Notes: generated from the sequence alone by a model not told the origin. Counted from the stretch's first letter, positions 44,641 to 53,821 are shown. The stretch: DNA of 55,984 bases from Thermoplasmata archaeon (GCA_021850545.1 JAJZLU010000020.1:1-55984); one strand, 5' to 3'. A program made the numbers and translations.

Positions 44641-45761
44641 TCCCCACTCTCCGTGGGTACTCCTTCCGAAATTAATGCGAATCTTCTTATGTTGATTGCT
44701 GCATTCACATCCCTGTCATCTGTGTATCCACATCGCTCACACACGAAGCGCCTTTCTGAAAGTCTCATATGTGACTTCACATGGCCGCAGGCTGAACACA
44801 TCCTTGTGGATGGCTCATACCTGCCGATTTCCGTGAAATTCTTCCCTCTTTGTGATGCCTTGGTTTTCAGCATCATTCTGAAGGTGTACCACCCTGCATC
44901 AGCTACTGCCTTTGCACGGTGATGATTTCCTTTCATCATCTCCTTGAGGCTGAGGTCCTCAACAGCTATTGTGTCGTATGTCCGTGTGAGGACATCGGAT
45001 ACCTTGTTGAGAAAGTCCTTTCTCTGATTCGCTATGTGTTCCTGTAGGCGTGCCACCTTGACACGCTGTTTCCCTCTGTTTTGAGAACCTTTCCTCTTTC
45101 GTGAAAGGTTCTTCTGTGCCTTCCCCAGCTTCATCTCGGATTGAATTATGTGTTTTGGCTTGTGTATCTGTGTGCCGTCAGAGAGCGTGGCGAATGTCCT
45201 TATTCCCATATCGATGCCTATGGCAGATTCCTCTGCAACGGGCATCTGCAGAACGTCAGGATCCTGTTCGCACACTAGGATGGAAGCATGATACTCCCCT
45301 GACGGAGATTGTGAGATCGTTATGCTCCTCACTTCTCCGTCAAAATCCCTGTGTCTGAACATCCTTATTGGTCCCTTGAAGTTTGGAATGAAAAGTCTGT
45401 TGTCGATGATGTTGAATCTCTGCGTTACTGTGAAAGACTTCTTCTTATGCTTCCTCTTGAACACAGGTTCTTCTCCGAGTTTCTTGAAGAACCTTCTGTA
45501 TGCGGTTTCAAGATGAAGCAAAGACTGTTGCAGGCTCTGTGAATTGACCTCTTTCAGCCATTTGTACTCATCCTCTTTCTTCAGTAGCGTCAGTTCCCTG
45601 CACATCTGCTTAAAGGATGTGCTCCTTCTTTCCTCTGCATAACGCTTGTTATTCAGGTCAAGGAAATAGTTCCACACAAACCTGCAGCTACCGAAATGCT
45701 TTGCAAGTACCACTTTCTGATCTTCAGAAGGATACAATCGGTATCTGTAGGCTCTCAACAT
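44541..45761 (-). CDS. tnpB: TnpB RNA-guided endonuclease (IS605 OrfB family)
   Basis: This 406-residue TnpB is complete. An N-terminal HTH_OrfB_IS605 region (YRLYPSEDQKVVLAKHFG) precedes the RuvC-like nuclease: Asp184 in AIGIDMGIRTFATL, Glu268 in IAVEDLSLKEM, and the last Asp in the DRDVNAAINI motif (about 349-358). A zinc ribbon has C322-x2-C325 and C341-x2-C344. All three catalytic acids are kept, so the enzyme should be active with its omega RNA. The stop codon TAG lies in the loop of the right-end hairpin, as expected when the RNA overlaps the gene's 3' end. Without TnpA it would cut DNA but not transpose by itself. Confidence 0.93.
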   Translation of the reverse strand: MLRAYRYRLYPSEDQKVVLAKHFGSCRFVWNYFLDLNNKRYAEERRSTSFKQMCRELTLLKKEDEYKWLKEVNSQSLQQSLLHLETAYRRFFKKLGEEPVFKRKHKKKSFTVTQRFNIIDNRLFIPNFKGPIRMFRHRDFDGEVRSITISQSPSGEYHASILVCEQDPDVLQMPVAEESAIGIDMGIRTFATLSDGTQIHKPKHIIQSEMKLGKAQKNLSRKRKGSQNRGKQRVKVARLQEHIANQRKDFLNKVSDVLTRTYDTIAVEDLSLKEMMKGNHHRAKAVADAGWYTFRMMLKTKASQRGKNFTEIGRYEPSTRMCSACGHVKSHMRLSERRFVCERCGYTDDRDVNAAINIRRFALISEGVPTESGELTPVDRRTTALELLAREGIRASALVEAGSPRV

Positions 45762-45903
45762 CCTGTTTAAGATATTCTGTTGATTACCTTAAGCCTGTTC
45801 TTTCCTCCAAATGTTGTGCCTCGCTTTCATCCCACCCATGAATGGTGTGGGCTTTCTCGCTCGGCTGTTGGTAAATTTTCAATTATTAAATGCCAAAAGA
45901 AAA

Positions 45904-46242
45904 CTAATGGCTGCCTTCTTCCGATAGGTATGCCCATTTATTTCCCCATTGTCCCAGTAGATCGATGACTTCCCTCAACGCCATTCCCTTATCAGTAAGT
46001 GAATACAATACGTTGAATGGTTGGGTTGAAACAATAACTCTCTTTACCAGTCCTCTATTGGACATTGTCTTGAGATTGTTTGAGAGCGTTTTTGAACTGA
46101 TGCCCTTTGCCTCCCTCAGGAGTTCATTGAAGCCCATGCTTCTTGTCATAAGGTAGCGGATAATGATAAAATTCCATTCGCTCCCAATTTCCCTGATTGC
46201 TGACACTATTGGGCATTTGTCAAGTTCTGTGTGTTTTATCAT
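45904..46242 (-). CDS. HxlR-family transcriptional regulator
   Basis: This 112-residue MarR-like winged-helix protein shows the HxlR signature: CPIVSAIREIGSEWNFIIIRYLM with the N-terminal cysteine, GFNELLREAKGISSKTLSNNLKTMSNRGLVKR as the recognition helix and wing, and YSLTDKGMALREVIDLLGQWG. Members sense aldehydes or redox stress through the cysteine. It is divergent from the pirin gene; an inverted repeat at 46300-46325 lies between them. Its 3' end is about 33 bp from the TnpB element. Confidence 0.88.
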   Translation of the reverse strand: MIKHTELDKCPIVSAIREIGSEWNFIIIRYLMTRSMGFNELLREAKGISSKTLSNNLKTMSNRGLVKRVIVSTQPFNVLYSLTDKGMALREVIDLLGQWGNKWAYLSEEGSH

Positions 46243-46299
46243 TGTTAGCTGATTACCTATTGGTTATCTGATATCTTTACTTCCTCTTAAAGGATATAA

Positions 46300-46325
46300 A
46301 TGTAAAATGTATATCTACTTTACAT
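46300..46325. promoter_or_regulatory. Inverted repeat, candidate HxlR operator
   Basis: ATGTAAA (46300-46306) and TTTACAT (46319-46325) are perfect reverse complements separated by 12 bp, a two-half-site spacing suited to a winged-helix dimer. It sits 58-83 bp upstream of the hxlR start and overlaps TATA-like sequence (GGATATAAAT, 46292-46301). It lies between hxlR and pirin. Inferred operator. Confidence 0.5.
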
Positions 46326-46425
46326 GGTAAACTGACACCATAGCAATGAGATATATTCCAGGTGCAGTTACTTTAGTGAGAATATTTGGGAATAGTAATT
46401 GAAAACCATGTACCGGGGTAATAGA

Positions 46426-47358
46426 ATGAATTCAACTAATCACGAAAAAACAATCAAGCATGTATTCACAGGACAGGAAACGTATGATGGGGCTGGCGTC
46501 AAGCTGAACAGAATCCTTGGGGGGCACCTTTCGGCACAGATCACGGATCCTTTCCTCCTGATGGACCACTTTGGTTCTTCAAAGGTCGAGGATTATATCA
46601 AGGGTTTCCCATGGCACCCCCACAGGGGGATTGAAACTGTTACATACCTGCTTTCAGGGAAAGTCTTCCATGAGGACAGTGAGGGCAATAAGGGTGTCAT
46701 ACACACGAATGACCTCCAGTGGATGACCGCAGGCAGCGGCATCTTCCACCAGGAAATGCCAAAGCCCCTGGATGAATCAGACCCTGAGGAACTTCTGAAA
46801 TCTGTTGGCCTTCCTACCAACGTTTCTGGAATGCAGCTCTGGATTAACCTGCCTGCAAAACACAAGATGACCATGCCAACCTACCGGGACATAAAGGGAA
46901 ATGCCGTTCCTGTCATAGAGCAGGACGGGGGTGCGAGGGTCAAGATCATTGCAGGTTCCTTTGAAAATAACCTGGGCCCATTCAATGGAGCATATGGCGT
47001 GGATCCCACATATCTGGACGTATCCCTGAAAGAAGAATCAGAGTTCCAGTATCCTGTCAAAGCTGGCTATACTTCCCTCCTGTATGTCATTGGGGGCAGC
47101 GGGCATTTTGATTCCAGGGATGAGAACTTTTACAGGTCGGGGCAGGCAATGGTTTACTCTGAGGAAGGAGACCATATAAGAGTTTACACTGAAGATTCCC
47201 CGCTTAGATTCATCCTGCTTTCGGGTAAGCCTTTGAAGGAACCAATTTGGTGGCATGGCCCAATAGTGATGAATTCTAAGGAACAGATCAATGAAGCGGT
47301 CCGCGATCTCCAAACAGGAACTTTTGTCCGTGAGAAGAACCCCTTGTTTGTTGACTAA
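46426..47358 (+). CDS. Pirin family protein
   Basis: The frame extends to 46399 (TTG) and ATG 46408, but ATG 46426 (MNSTNHEKTIKHV) best fits the family start, giving 310 residues. The N-terminal cupin has the metal site PWHPHRGIETVTYLLSG and AGSGIFHQEMP (three His and a Glu). A C-terminal cupin ends in GPIVMNSKEQINEAVRDLQTGTF. Pirins are iron-binding cupins, some acting as quercetinases or redox sensors. It is divergent from HxlR, suggesting redox or quinone control (inference). Confidence 0.9.
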   Translation: MNSTNHEKTIKHVFTGQETYDGAGVKLNRILGGHLSAQITDPFLLMDHFGSSKVEDYIKGFPWHPHRGIETVTYLLSGKVFHEDSEGNKGVIHTNDLQWMTAGSGIFHQEMPKPLDESDPEELLKSVGLPTNVSGMQLWINLPAKHKMTMPTYRDIKGNAVPVIEQDGGARVKIIAGSFENNLGPFNGAYGVDPTYLDVSLKEESEFQYPVKAGYTSLLYVIGGSGHFDSRDENFYRSGQAMVYSEEGDHIRVYTEDSPLRFILLSGKPLKEPIWWHGPIVMNSKEQINEAVRDLQTGTFVREKNPLFVD

Positions 47359-47429
47359 CCAACAAACACCTCTTTTTAGTCCATAAAACCAGAGTTTACA
47401 TATATTGAACTGATTAAAGGAGGATTGCA

Positions 47430-47888
47430 ATGTCACATGTTACACTGGAAACGAATATGGGAAACATAAAGATAGAGCTCTTCGAGAAGGAGATGCCCGT
47501 TACAGCAGGGAACTTCAGGAAGCTTGTGGAGAAGGGTTTCTACGACGGGATCATTTTTCACAGGGTAATACCGGATTTCATGATACAGGGCGGAGACCCG
47601 ACCGGCACTGGGATGGGCGGGCCAGGCTACAACATTAAGGATGAATTCACAAAAAGCAACCACAACTCAAGAGGAACCATCTCAATGGCAAATGCTGGCC
47701 CCAATACTGGAGGCAGCCAGTTTTTCATAAATGTTGTGGACAACCACTTCCTTGACTCCAAGCATCCCGTTTTCGGAAAGGTCGTAGAAGGGTTGGATGT
47801 TGCTGACAAGATCAGCAAGGTAAAGAGAGACAAGGGGGACAGGCCGCTTTCAAAAGTGACCATTAACAAGGCAACCTACCACCCATAA
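47430..47888 (+). CDS. ppiB: Peptidyl-prolyl cis-trans isomerase, cyclophilin type
   Basis: This 152-residue cyclophilin isomerises proline peptide bonds during folding. Active-site segments are [32 protein letters not shown] (catalytic Arg and Gln), [20 protein letters not shown] and [18 protein letters not shown]. There is no signal peptide; it is cytoplasmic. A strong AAAGGAGG at 47417-47424 lies 5 nt before ATG 47430, one of the few clear Shine-Dalgarno sites in the window. Confidence 0.95.
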   Translation: MSHVTLETNMGNIKIELFEKEMPVTAGNFRKLVEKGFYDGIIFHRVIPDFMIQGGDPTGTGMGGPGYNIKDEFTKSNHNSRGTISMANAGPNTGGSQFFINVVDNHFLDSKHPVFGKVVEGLDVADKISKVKRDKGDRPLSKVTINKATYHP

Positions 47889-47929
47889 TTTAGGCAGATT
47901 CCCAACAATTTTTTTAAAATTGCAGAAGT

Positions 47930-49096
47930 TCACGGGGTTTTCTGCATTGAATTTTTCAGTTTAATATAGGCTTCTTCATAAGATGAGTTGATTGCATCAG
48001 CTACGGTATCATAAGCTGCCCCTTTCTGAAGCCTGAAAGTTACTTTGATACTGTTTGTCAAGTATGCCTTCGTGAAAAAGAAGCTTTTGAATTCCAGGAT
48101 CCCTGCATCATCCTTGACTTTGGACAGAAGGGCGTCTCCATTCCTCATTATATCCCTTACGGGCACGTCAACCGGAAAGCCAAGCACAATATTGTTCCCC
48201 TGTGGTGCCCTGTTCTTCATCTCCCAGTAGCCAGCCTCCAGTGCAGAATTTATTGAATGTGCAATTGCATTATAGTCCTCCATCCTTTTGAAGTCCAATA
48301 TGACCTTTACGGTGTTTGCATTGAACGCTTTTGTGTAGAAGAACATCTTGAAATTGACAAGCCCGATTTCATTCTTCCTGTTTTCAAGGAGGTCATTTGC
48401 AATGTCGATTATTCCACTTATCTGTGCGTCAACAGGAAGCGCAGCAGATACTGTTGCCCTGATGTTTGAATTGTATCCAAGGATTTTGAATTCTGACTGT
48501 GAGAGCAGAGCCGTATTGGGCAGTTCCACAACATATCCATCTATGTCCTTTATCTGTACAGTGAGAAGTTTCACGTCTACAACTTCTCCCATTACAGGAT
48601 TGTCAAACAACCAAGAGAAATACGAGACTTTGTCCTTTGGCTTGACAATTCCAGCGCTGGCCAGCAGCAGTCCAGACAGAAGGCTTGAAACGGTGTTCTG
48701 GAGTGCAAATGAGAGGATCAGGCCCCCCACAGTTCCGCCGATAAGTGCACCCGTGAGGCTGACTCCGATATATTCAAGGAAGATTGCAATTGCAGCACCA
48801 TAAACAACCGCCCTTAGTATTGTGTATATTCCCCTGATGTTCCTTTTGGTCCTTTTCTCTGATGTTATTTCAATGGTTTTCTTTATGCCGCGAAGCATTA
48901 GGAAGGCAAAGCCAAAAATCACCGCGGCTGCCATTGCGTCTCTGATGTACCGGTCGTAAGATTTAAGGATGGGGTAGACTGTCTCCACCCTGGGATAAAG
49001 AAAATACTGGAAAAATACGAGAATGATGATTCCCAGGGCGATAATGCCTATGGCCTTTAGGGTCTCCCTGCCTACGGTCCGTCCGCTGGAACTCAT
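47930..49096 (-). CDS. mscS: MscS-family mechanosensitive channel with duplicated C-terminal domain
   Basis: This 388-residue membrane protein has hydrophobic helices at about 14-33, 53-70 and 92-112, then the pore-lining helix rich in Gly and Ala (SLTGALIGGTVGGLILSFALQNTVSSLLSGLLL, about 113-145). The beta domain follows (GEVVDVKLLTVQIKDIDGYVVELPNTALL). The C-terminal alpha/beta domain occurs twice in tandem: residues about 217-295 and about 305-384 share FYTKAFNANTVKV / FFTKAYLTNSIKV and AHSINSALEAGY / ADAINSSYEEAY. MscS normally has one copy. The channel likely releases solutes on hypo-osmotic shock. Confidence 0.88.
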   Translation of the reverse strand: MSSSGRTVGRETLKAIGIIALGIIILVFFQYFLYPRVETVYPILKSYDRYIRDAMAAAVIFGFAFLMLRGIKKTIEITSEKRTKRNIRGIYTILRAVVYGAAIAIFLEYIGVSLTGALIGGTVGGLILSFALQNTVSSLLSGLLLASAGIVKPKDKVSYFSWLFDNPVMGEVVDVKLLTVQIKDIDGYVVELPNTALLSQSEFKILGYNSNIRATVSAALPVDAQISGIIDIANDLLENRKNEIGLVNFKMFFYTKAFNANTVKVILDFKRMEDYNAIAHSINSALEAGYWEMKNRAPQGNNIVLGFPVDVPVRDIMRNGDALLSKVKDDAGILEFKSFFFTKAYLTNSIKVTFRLQKGAAYDTVADAINSSYEEAYIKLKNSMQKTP

Positions 49097-49188
49097 CTAT
49101 CCCAAATCGCTTTGGTTAAGTATAAATGTTACACAGAAATAGCGGAAAACTGGGCAATAAGGTCAATTCCCTCTAATGAGATCGGTTG

Positions 49189-49533
49189 TCAGGGCCTTCC
49201 AGTTTTTGAGCCTTCCACTGGAAGCCCAGTTTTCTCCCACTCCTCTATGCCGCCTTCATAAGCAGAGGCATTAATTCCCATGTCATTGAGGATCCTGGCC
49301 GCCCTCTTTGATGCTAGGCAGGTATAATTCTTACAGTAAGTTATGACTTCCTTTCCGCCATTTAATGCATCCAGCTTTCCATCTTCCACCAGATCAAAAG
49401 GGATGGAAACCGAGCCCTTTATGTGTATCTCATCATAAGAGTGTTTCGAAAGGACATCCACCACAACTGCAGTACCACTTTCCAGATGCTTGAGAACCTC
49501 CTCCTTTGTCACCACTTTGATTTCCTCTTCCAT
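49189..49533 (-). CDS. Rhodanese-like protein
   Basis: This 114-residue single-domain rhodanese has VVVDVLSKHSYDEIHIKGSVSIPFDLV and the active-site loop ITYCKNYTCLASKRAARIL, where the first cysteine is the usual sulfur acceptor; a second cysteine in the loop is notable. The end GGIEEWEKTGLPVEG is typical. It could transfer sulfane sulfur to cyanide or thiols. It is cytoplasmic and a single gene. Confidence 0.88.
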   Translation of the reverse strand: MEEEIKVVTKEEVLKHLESGTAVVVDVLSKHSYDEIHIKGSVSIPFDLVEDGKLDALNGGKEVITYCKNYTCLASKRAARILNDMGINASAYEGGIEEWEKTGLPVEGSKTGRP

Positions 49534-49612
49534 GGAATTGCATTGATGTAGAATATTAAACTATTCTGAGCAAATTTAATTTCTATCAGGTAATGGCAAC
49601 TGGCAATTTTTC

Positions 49613-50647
49613 ATGGGCAACAAACAGGAGGGGATCATTGGCGGGATGCCTGCATCGTCATTTTCTTTTGCAATGTCTACGGGGATAATCTCCGTAAGTG
49701 CTCTTATTCACCACCACTCTTGGGTTTCATATGTCCTCATGATTGCAGGCCTAACAGCCTTGCTGGCCTTGGGATTCCTGTATGTGGCCAAGATTGTGCT
49801 TGAGCATAGGGCAGTCTTAAACGAGTTTCATGGCAAAAATTCATTCTTTGGGTTCTTTACTGTTTCAGCTGGAATAGATGTGATCGCAACTAGGATGATG
49901 ATCTCGTACATACATTCTGATGACTATCTGTTTTTCACTATTTCTGTTGGTTTACTGCTGCTTTTTTCATTCGCCCTGGCTTTTAAAATGTCCAGCGGTC
50001 AATTGAGATTCAACAGAAATGCCGTAACATCCAACTGGCTCAATGTTCCTGTAGCATTTGAGGCATCAGCTATCACAATGGCCATTTACTTTCAAGAAAC
50101 CTCGAATGCGGATGCTTATGAATATTTCTTCATTTTTGCGCTGATCTTACTGGGGCTCTTTTTCTATGCTGCGGTTAATTTTGTCGAGGTGGTAAATCTT
50201 GGGGGCTCTGGAAGGAAAACAGAGTTCTCCGGGATGTTCTTCGTAAACATGGGGGCCGGGGCCATACTCTCACTTGCCTCTCTGGAACTTCTCAGAGTTG
50301 TGTCCCCAGCATCAAGTTTCCTAACGCATGAAATCCTTACTCTGCTGTTCGCTGCAGGCGCAATTTACTCTACGCTCTGGCTCCCCATAGTTGCCTACAA
50401 ATATTTTACTTCGCTGCCAAAATTGAGGGAATTTCGTTACAGAGTCTCGCAGTGGGCCATTGTTTTCCCTCTTGGAATGTATTCTGTAACAACCTATTAT
50501 CTGTCTGAATACCTCCATGTGTACGGCTTCTTCAACTTTATCTCCAATGCAGCTTTCGCCATCGCACTGGCAGCTTGGGCACTGGAGTCCGTTCTCGCAG
50601 GAGCTGGTTTGGCATCAGGATTAAGCAAAGCCCATCCTAGAAAGTAA
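49613..50647 (+). CDS. TehA/SLAC1-family transporter or channel
   Basis: This 344-residue protein has about ten hydrophobic helices. ASSFSFAMSTGIISVSAL near the start and WAIVFPLGMYSVTTYYLSE in helix 9 match the tellurite-resistance/C4-dicarboxylate carrier family (PF03595), to which plant SLAC1 anion channels belong. The pore phenylalanine region cannot be fixed without an alignment. It likely moves an anion or organic acid across the cell membrane. Confidence 0.82.
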   Translation: MGNKQEGIIGGMPASSFSFAMSTGIISVSALIHHHSWVSYVLMIAGLTALLALGFLYVAKIVLEHRAVLNEFHGKNSFFGFFTVSAGIDVIATRMMISYIHSDDYLFFTISVGLLLLFSFALAFKMSSGQLRFNRNAVTSNWLNVPVAFEASAITMAIYFQETSNADAYEYFFIFALILLGLFFYAAVNFVEVVNLGGSGRKTEFSGMFFVNMGAGAILSLASLELLRVVSPASSFLTHEILTLLFAAGAIYSTLWLPIVAYKYFTSLPKLREFRYRVSQWAIVFPLGMYSVTTYYLSEYLHVYGFFNFISNAAFAIALAAWALESVLAGAGLASGLSKAHPRK

Positions 50648-50667
50648 ATAGAAAATTTATGTTGGCA

Positions 50668-51816
50668 TCAGGAAACGGATTTAGCGAATTCTATGATTTT
50701 GCTGATGCCTTCCTTTATAGTTTCATCATCTGTGGCAAAGGAAAGCCTGAAGTGGAATTCTCCCTGGTCCCCGAATGCTGATCCCGGAGTCACGACAACA
50801 AGCTTGTCGTTCAGGAGTTTTTCAGAGAAAGCTTCGCTTGGCAATTTTCCCATGTACTTTACAAAGGCGTAGAAAGTTCCTTCTGGTTTCCTCATTTCCA
50901 GATTGCCTGAATTAGATATGAGCCCATGGACAAGGTCTCTCCTCTTCCTGAAGATTTCATTGAACTTTGCCGGAGTATCCCTGTCCTGGATTGCAGCCAG
51001 TGATGCATACTGTGAAACAGATGGTGCGCAAGTAAGAGTCTGCTGCTGTAACTTGTTGGATGCCTTGATAATTTCCTCTGGAGCAACCATGTAGCCAATC
51101 CTCCAGCCTGTCATTGCATAACTTTTGGAGAATCCTCCAACTGTGATTGTCCTTTCAAACATCTCTTGCATGGAAGCGGGAGAGAACATTTTACCCTCAA
51201 AAATCAAGTCTTCGTAAATCTCATCGCTTACCAGATAAAGATTATTTTCAAGGACAAAGTCGCTAAGTTCCTTCAGCTCTTTTTCTGAGTATACCTTCCC
51301 AGTTGGGTTAGTGGGATTGCTGATTATGACCATTTTTGTTCTTGGAGAAAGAAGTTTTCTCATGTCGTCTAAATCGAAAGAGTAGTTTCCGTCTGTTGGC
51401 GATGTCAGGACTTTGCCGCCATGCAGCCTCACAATGTCCGGATACGACAGGTAATATGGCTCAGGAATTATGGCCTCATCTCCTGGATTCATAAGGGACA
51501 TGACCGCCAGGTTAAGCGAGAATTTTGTCGGTGTAACCAAGATGTTCTTTAATGTAGACCTGACATTGTTGACCTCGTTCATTTTCCTGGAAATAGCTTC
51601 CCTGAGCTCCACTATCCCGTAGGAAGAGGTGTAATGTGTCTTGCCCTTGAGGGCAGCGTCAAAACCTGCCCTAATTATGTGTTCCGGTGTTGTGAAATCA
51701 GGTTCACCTATTCCGAAGTTGTATACCCTCTTACCGGCCTTGACAAGTTCAGCAGCCCTGTTGCTTGTAGCTACGCTCTTGGATTCAGAGATGGATGACA
51801 ATCTGGAGGCTAACAT
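50668..51816 (-). CDS. PLP-dependent aspartate/aromatic aminotransferase (class I)
   Basis: This 382-residue fold-type I aminotransferase shows FGIGEPDFTTPEHI (substrate entry), NPTNPTGKVYSEKEL (carboxylate contact), VSDEIYEDLIFEG (Asp to pyridine N) and the Schiff-base lysine in VGGFSKSYAMTGWRIGY. The FRLSFATDDETIKEGISKI end holds the substrate arginine. It transfers amino groups between aspartate and 2-oxoglutarate or similar. Length is normal; the gene stands alone. Confidence 0.93.
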   Translation of the reverse strand: MLASRLSSISESKSVATSNRAAELVKAGKRVYNFGIGEPDFTTPEHIIRAGFDAALKGKTHYTSSYGIVELREAISRKMNEVNNVRSTLKNILVTPTKFSLNLAVMSLMNPGDEAIIPEPYYLSYPDIVRLHGGKVLTSPTDGNYSFDLDDMRKLLSPRTKMVIISNPTNPTGKVYSEKELKELSDFVLENNLYLVSDEIYEDLIFEGKMFSPASMQEMFERTITVGGFSKSYAMTGWRIGYMVAPEEIIKASNKLQQQTLTCAPSVSQYASLAAIQDRDTPAKFNEIFRKRRDLVHGLISNSGNLEMRKPEGTFYAFVKYMGKLPSEAFSEKLLNDKLVVVTPGSAFGDQGEFHFRLSFATDDETIKEGISKIIEFAKSVS

Positions 51817-51978
51817 TCAAATGCCTATGCTGAAGCAGCTAAAAGATTTCATGTTTTCGCACATAAGTAGATTAAAGGAACGCTCCCGATCCCATTGATT
51901 CGACTCCATTTTCCCTGCTCTATTCAAATAGGACTTATGCATTTTGAATTAGAGCCACCACGGGTAGGTTAAGCTGAT

Positions 51979-53040
51979 ATGATGATAAACCGAGAATTTG
52001 CCTCTTCCATAAAGAAACTAATGCCAAGCACCCAGAGAAAAACGGATCCAGACAGGCCTGTTTCCATTTGGAAGGAGAAAGATCGCCTCAGAGGTTATCC
52101 GGAAACCACAATGGTTGCTATTTTCAAAACCACCGGCTGCTCCTGGTATCGTTTTTCTTCATGTTCAATGTGCGGGTATTTCAATGACGTATCAAGCGAG
52201 ATCAGAACTGAAAACCTGAGAAAGCAGGTGGACATTGTTGCAGACTCACTTGAGGATGTAAAGACCCTGAAGATTTTCACATCTGGCAGTTTCCTTGACC
52301 CGCAGGAATTTCCAATTGAGGCGAGGAATTACTTCTTTGAGAAGATCACCGGCAAGGTGGAAAAACTTCTGGTTGAATCCAGGACTGAATACATCACAGA
52401 AAGCAACATATCATACCTGAAGGACTACAAGATACCAATGAGGATTGCCATTGGGCTTGAAAGCGCCAATGACAATATCATGAGGAATTCCATAAACAAA
52501 GGCAGCACTTTTGCCAAATATGTCAAGGCTGCTGAAGCAGTAAAGTCTATGGGCTATGAGCTCAGAACTTACCTTCTTTTCAAGCCCCTCTTCCTATCCG
52601 AGGAGGATTCGATTGCAGACATGATAGATTCAGTGCGAAAATCTGCTCCGTACTCAACAGATGTTTCAGTGAATCCGATGAACATCCAGAAGAACACCAT
52701 GGTTGAACATATGTGGAAAAAAGGGCTGTACAGGCTGCCAAGGCTCTGGAGCCTTGCACGTATCCTTCTGGAGTCAAAGGACTTTGGCACCCAGGTTGTT
52801 TCATACCCTACGGGGGGAAACAAGGAACGGGGAATACACAATGACTCCCCTGATCCAACACTTCTTCAGTTCATCTATGATGCCTCACTGAACCAGGACT
52901 TCAGCGAACTAGAGGAATACTATAATTCAGTGGACAAAACTGATTACTTCGCCTCACTCTCGGCTGAAAAAATAAACCTGTCCCAGCCTGATTTCGACAG
53001 GCTTCTCAGCAGGACATCTGGTTCTTCTGTCTTAATCTGA
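51979..53040 (+). CDS. Archaeosine radical SAM protein RaSEA
   Basis: This 353-residue radical SAM enzyme has the unusual cluster motif GCSWYRFSSCSMCGYF (C-x7-C-x2-C) that marks the RaSEA/Elp3-like subgroup (TIGR01210). RaSEA with ArcS converts the lysine adduct of preQ0 at tRNA position 15 into archaeosine. ArcS (TGT-like) is not in this window. ATG 51979 (second ATG 51982) is used. The 3' end overlaps the convergent nuclease gene by 9 bp. Confidence 0.85.
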   Translation: MMINREFASSIKKLMPSTQRKTDPDRPVSIWKEKDRLRGYPETTMVAIFKTTGCSWYRFSSCSMCGYFNDVSSEIRTENLRKQVDIVADSLEDVKTLKIFTSGSFLDPQEFPIEARNYFFEKITGKVEKLLVESRTEYITESNISYLKDYKIPMRIAIGLESANDNIMRNSINKGSTFAKYVKAAEAVKSMGYELRTYLLFKPLFLSEEDSIADMIDSVRKSAPYSTDVSVNPMNIQKNTMVEHMWKKGLYRLPRLWSLARILLESKDFGTQVVSYPTGGNKERGIHNDSPDPTLLQFIYDASLNQDFSELEEYYNSVDKTDYFASLSAEKINLSQPDFDRLLSRTSGSSVLI

Positions 53041-53694
53041 AGTCTCGAATTTGTACAGGCTGCCCGCTTTTTCATCGGTTGCAGTCGAAGCCTGGATATC
53101 ACGCCTTTCCATCTCCTGGTCCAGCTTGTCGGCTACCAGTATTGCCCTTCTGACAATAGTATCCCAGTACTTTGGAACTTCATCCCTTTGAATCTCTTCG
53201 GCCACCACATCACTACCCCCGAATTTAACCACCAGGCCGGTATATTCCCTCCCGGTTTTTTCCTGCAGCATTTTCAGGTATGAGGCTAGCTGTGTCTTGT
53301 GGTACTCCTCAATCTTGTCAGAACTGGTGGAACTCTTCAGTTCTATGGCCTCATTCCTTTCATCGTGGAGAAGGTCAATCACACCAACGAAATCTATGGT
53401 TTCAAACCCCATATAATGCCAAGTGTGTGGTATTGAATAGTAAAGCCTGTACTCCGCCCTGTAACCCTGATCTTTAACAAGGTTCTGAATATGGTTGTGA
53501 AGTGCCGTTCCCCTGAACATATTTAATTTGTCCTTCAGTGTTTCTTCCTTCTCCCCCAGCTTCCTCTTGATCTCCTGTTCCGCGCTGAAAGAAAGCCCAC
53601 TAATGCTCAGCCTGTTGAGCGGGATTTTCTTCGTGTAGGGCTTGCCTTCGACAAGACCCTTGAAAAGTGCCTCTATCTGGTCTCTTCGCTCCAT
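53032..53694 (-). CDS. PD-(D/E)XK nuclease, Cas4/RecB-like
   Basis: This 220-residue protein shows the RecB-type nuclease core: RGTALHNHIQ (His), the aspartate in VGVIDLLHDE, the E-x-K in EAIELKSS, and QLASYLKMLQ (QxxxY). It lacks the four iron-sulfur cysteines of Cas4, and there is no CRISPR array or cas gene here. It is probably a DNA repair or modification nuclease. Its 3' end overlaps the RaSEA gene's. Confidence 0.8.
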   Translation of the reverse strand: MERRDQIEALFKGLVEGKPYTKKIPLNRLSISGLSFSAEQEIKRKLGEKEETLKDKLNMFRGTALHNHIQNLVKDQGYRAEYRLYYSIPHTWHYMGFETIDFVGVIDLLHDERNEAIELKSSTSSDKIEEYHKTQLASYLKMLQEKTGREYTGLVVKFGGSDVVAEEIQRDEVPKYWDTIVRRAILVADKLDQEMERRDIQASTATDEKAGSLYKFETSD

Positions 53695-53821
53695 GTCCTG
53701 AAGTAAATGTTGTCAAAGGTTAAAAGAGTGTTTCAAGGTCATCTCACCTGATTCTTTTTAGCCGAATTATTCTGCCCTCCTTCACTAATATAAATATTAA
53801 GATGTGGCATATTGGAGTGCA

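Larger units (their letters stand above)
44524..45870 (-). mobile_element. Solo TnpB element of the IS200/IS605 (IS1341-like) type
   Basis: This element holds only tnpB; no tnpA (Y1 transposase) is present. Right end: an imperfect-free stem CCCACG/CGTGGG (44534-44539 with 44548-44553), followed by GGATTTCAC ending at about 44524 on the minus strand. Left end: a bulged hairpin (45831-45851) inside AAAGCCCAC...GTGGG, beginning at about 45870, next to TTTAC (45871-45875), a likely target-adjacent motif. No target duplication is expected for this type. The ends are inferred from hairpins and could be off by a few nt. Confidence 0.7.

Noticed and set aside
44541-45761. Full IS605 transposon with tnpA
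   Set aside because: No Y1 transposase frame is seen on either side of tnpB; only the solo TnpB type fits.
53032-53694. CRISPR-associated Cas4
   Set aside because: The iron-sulfur cysteines are absent and no repeat-spacer array or other cas gene occurs in the window.
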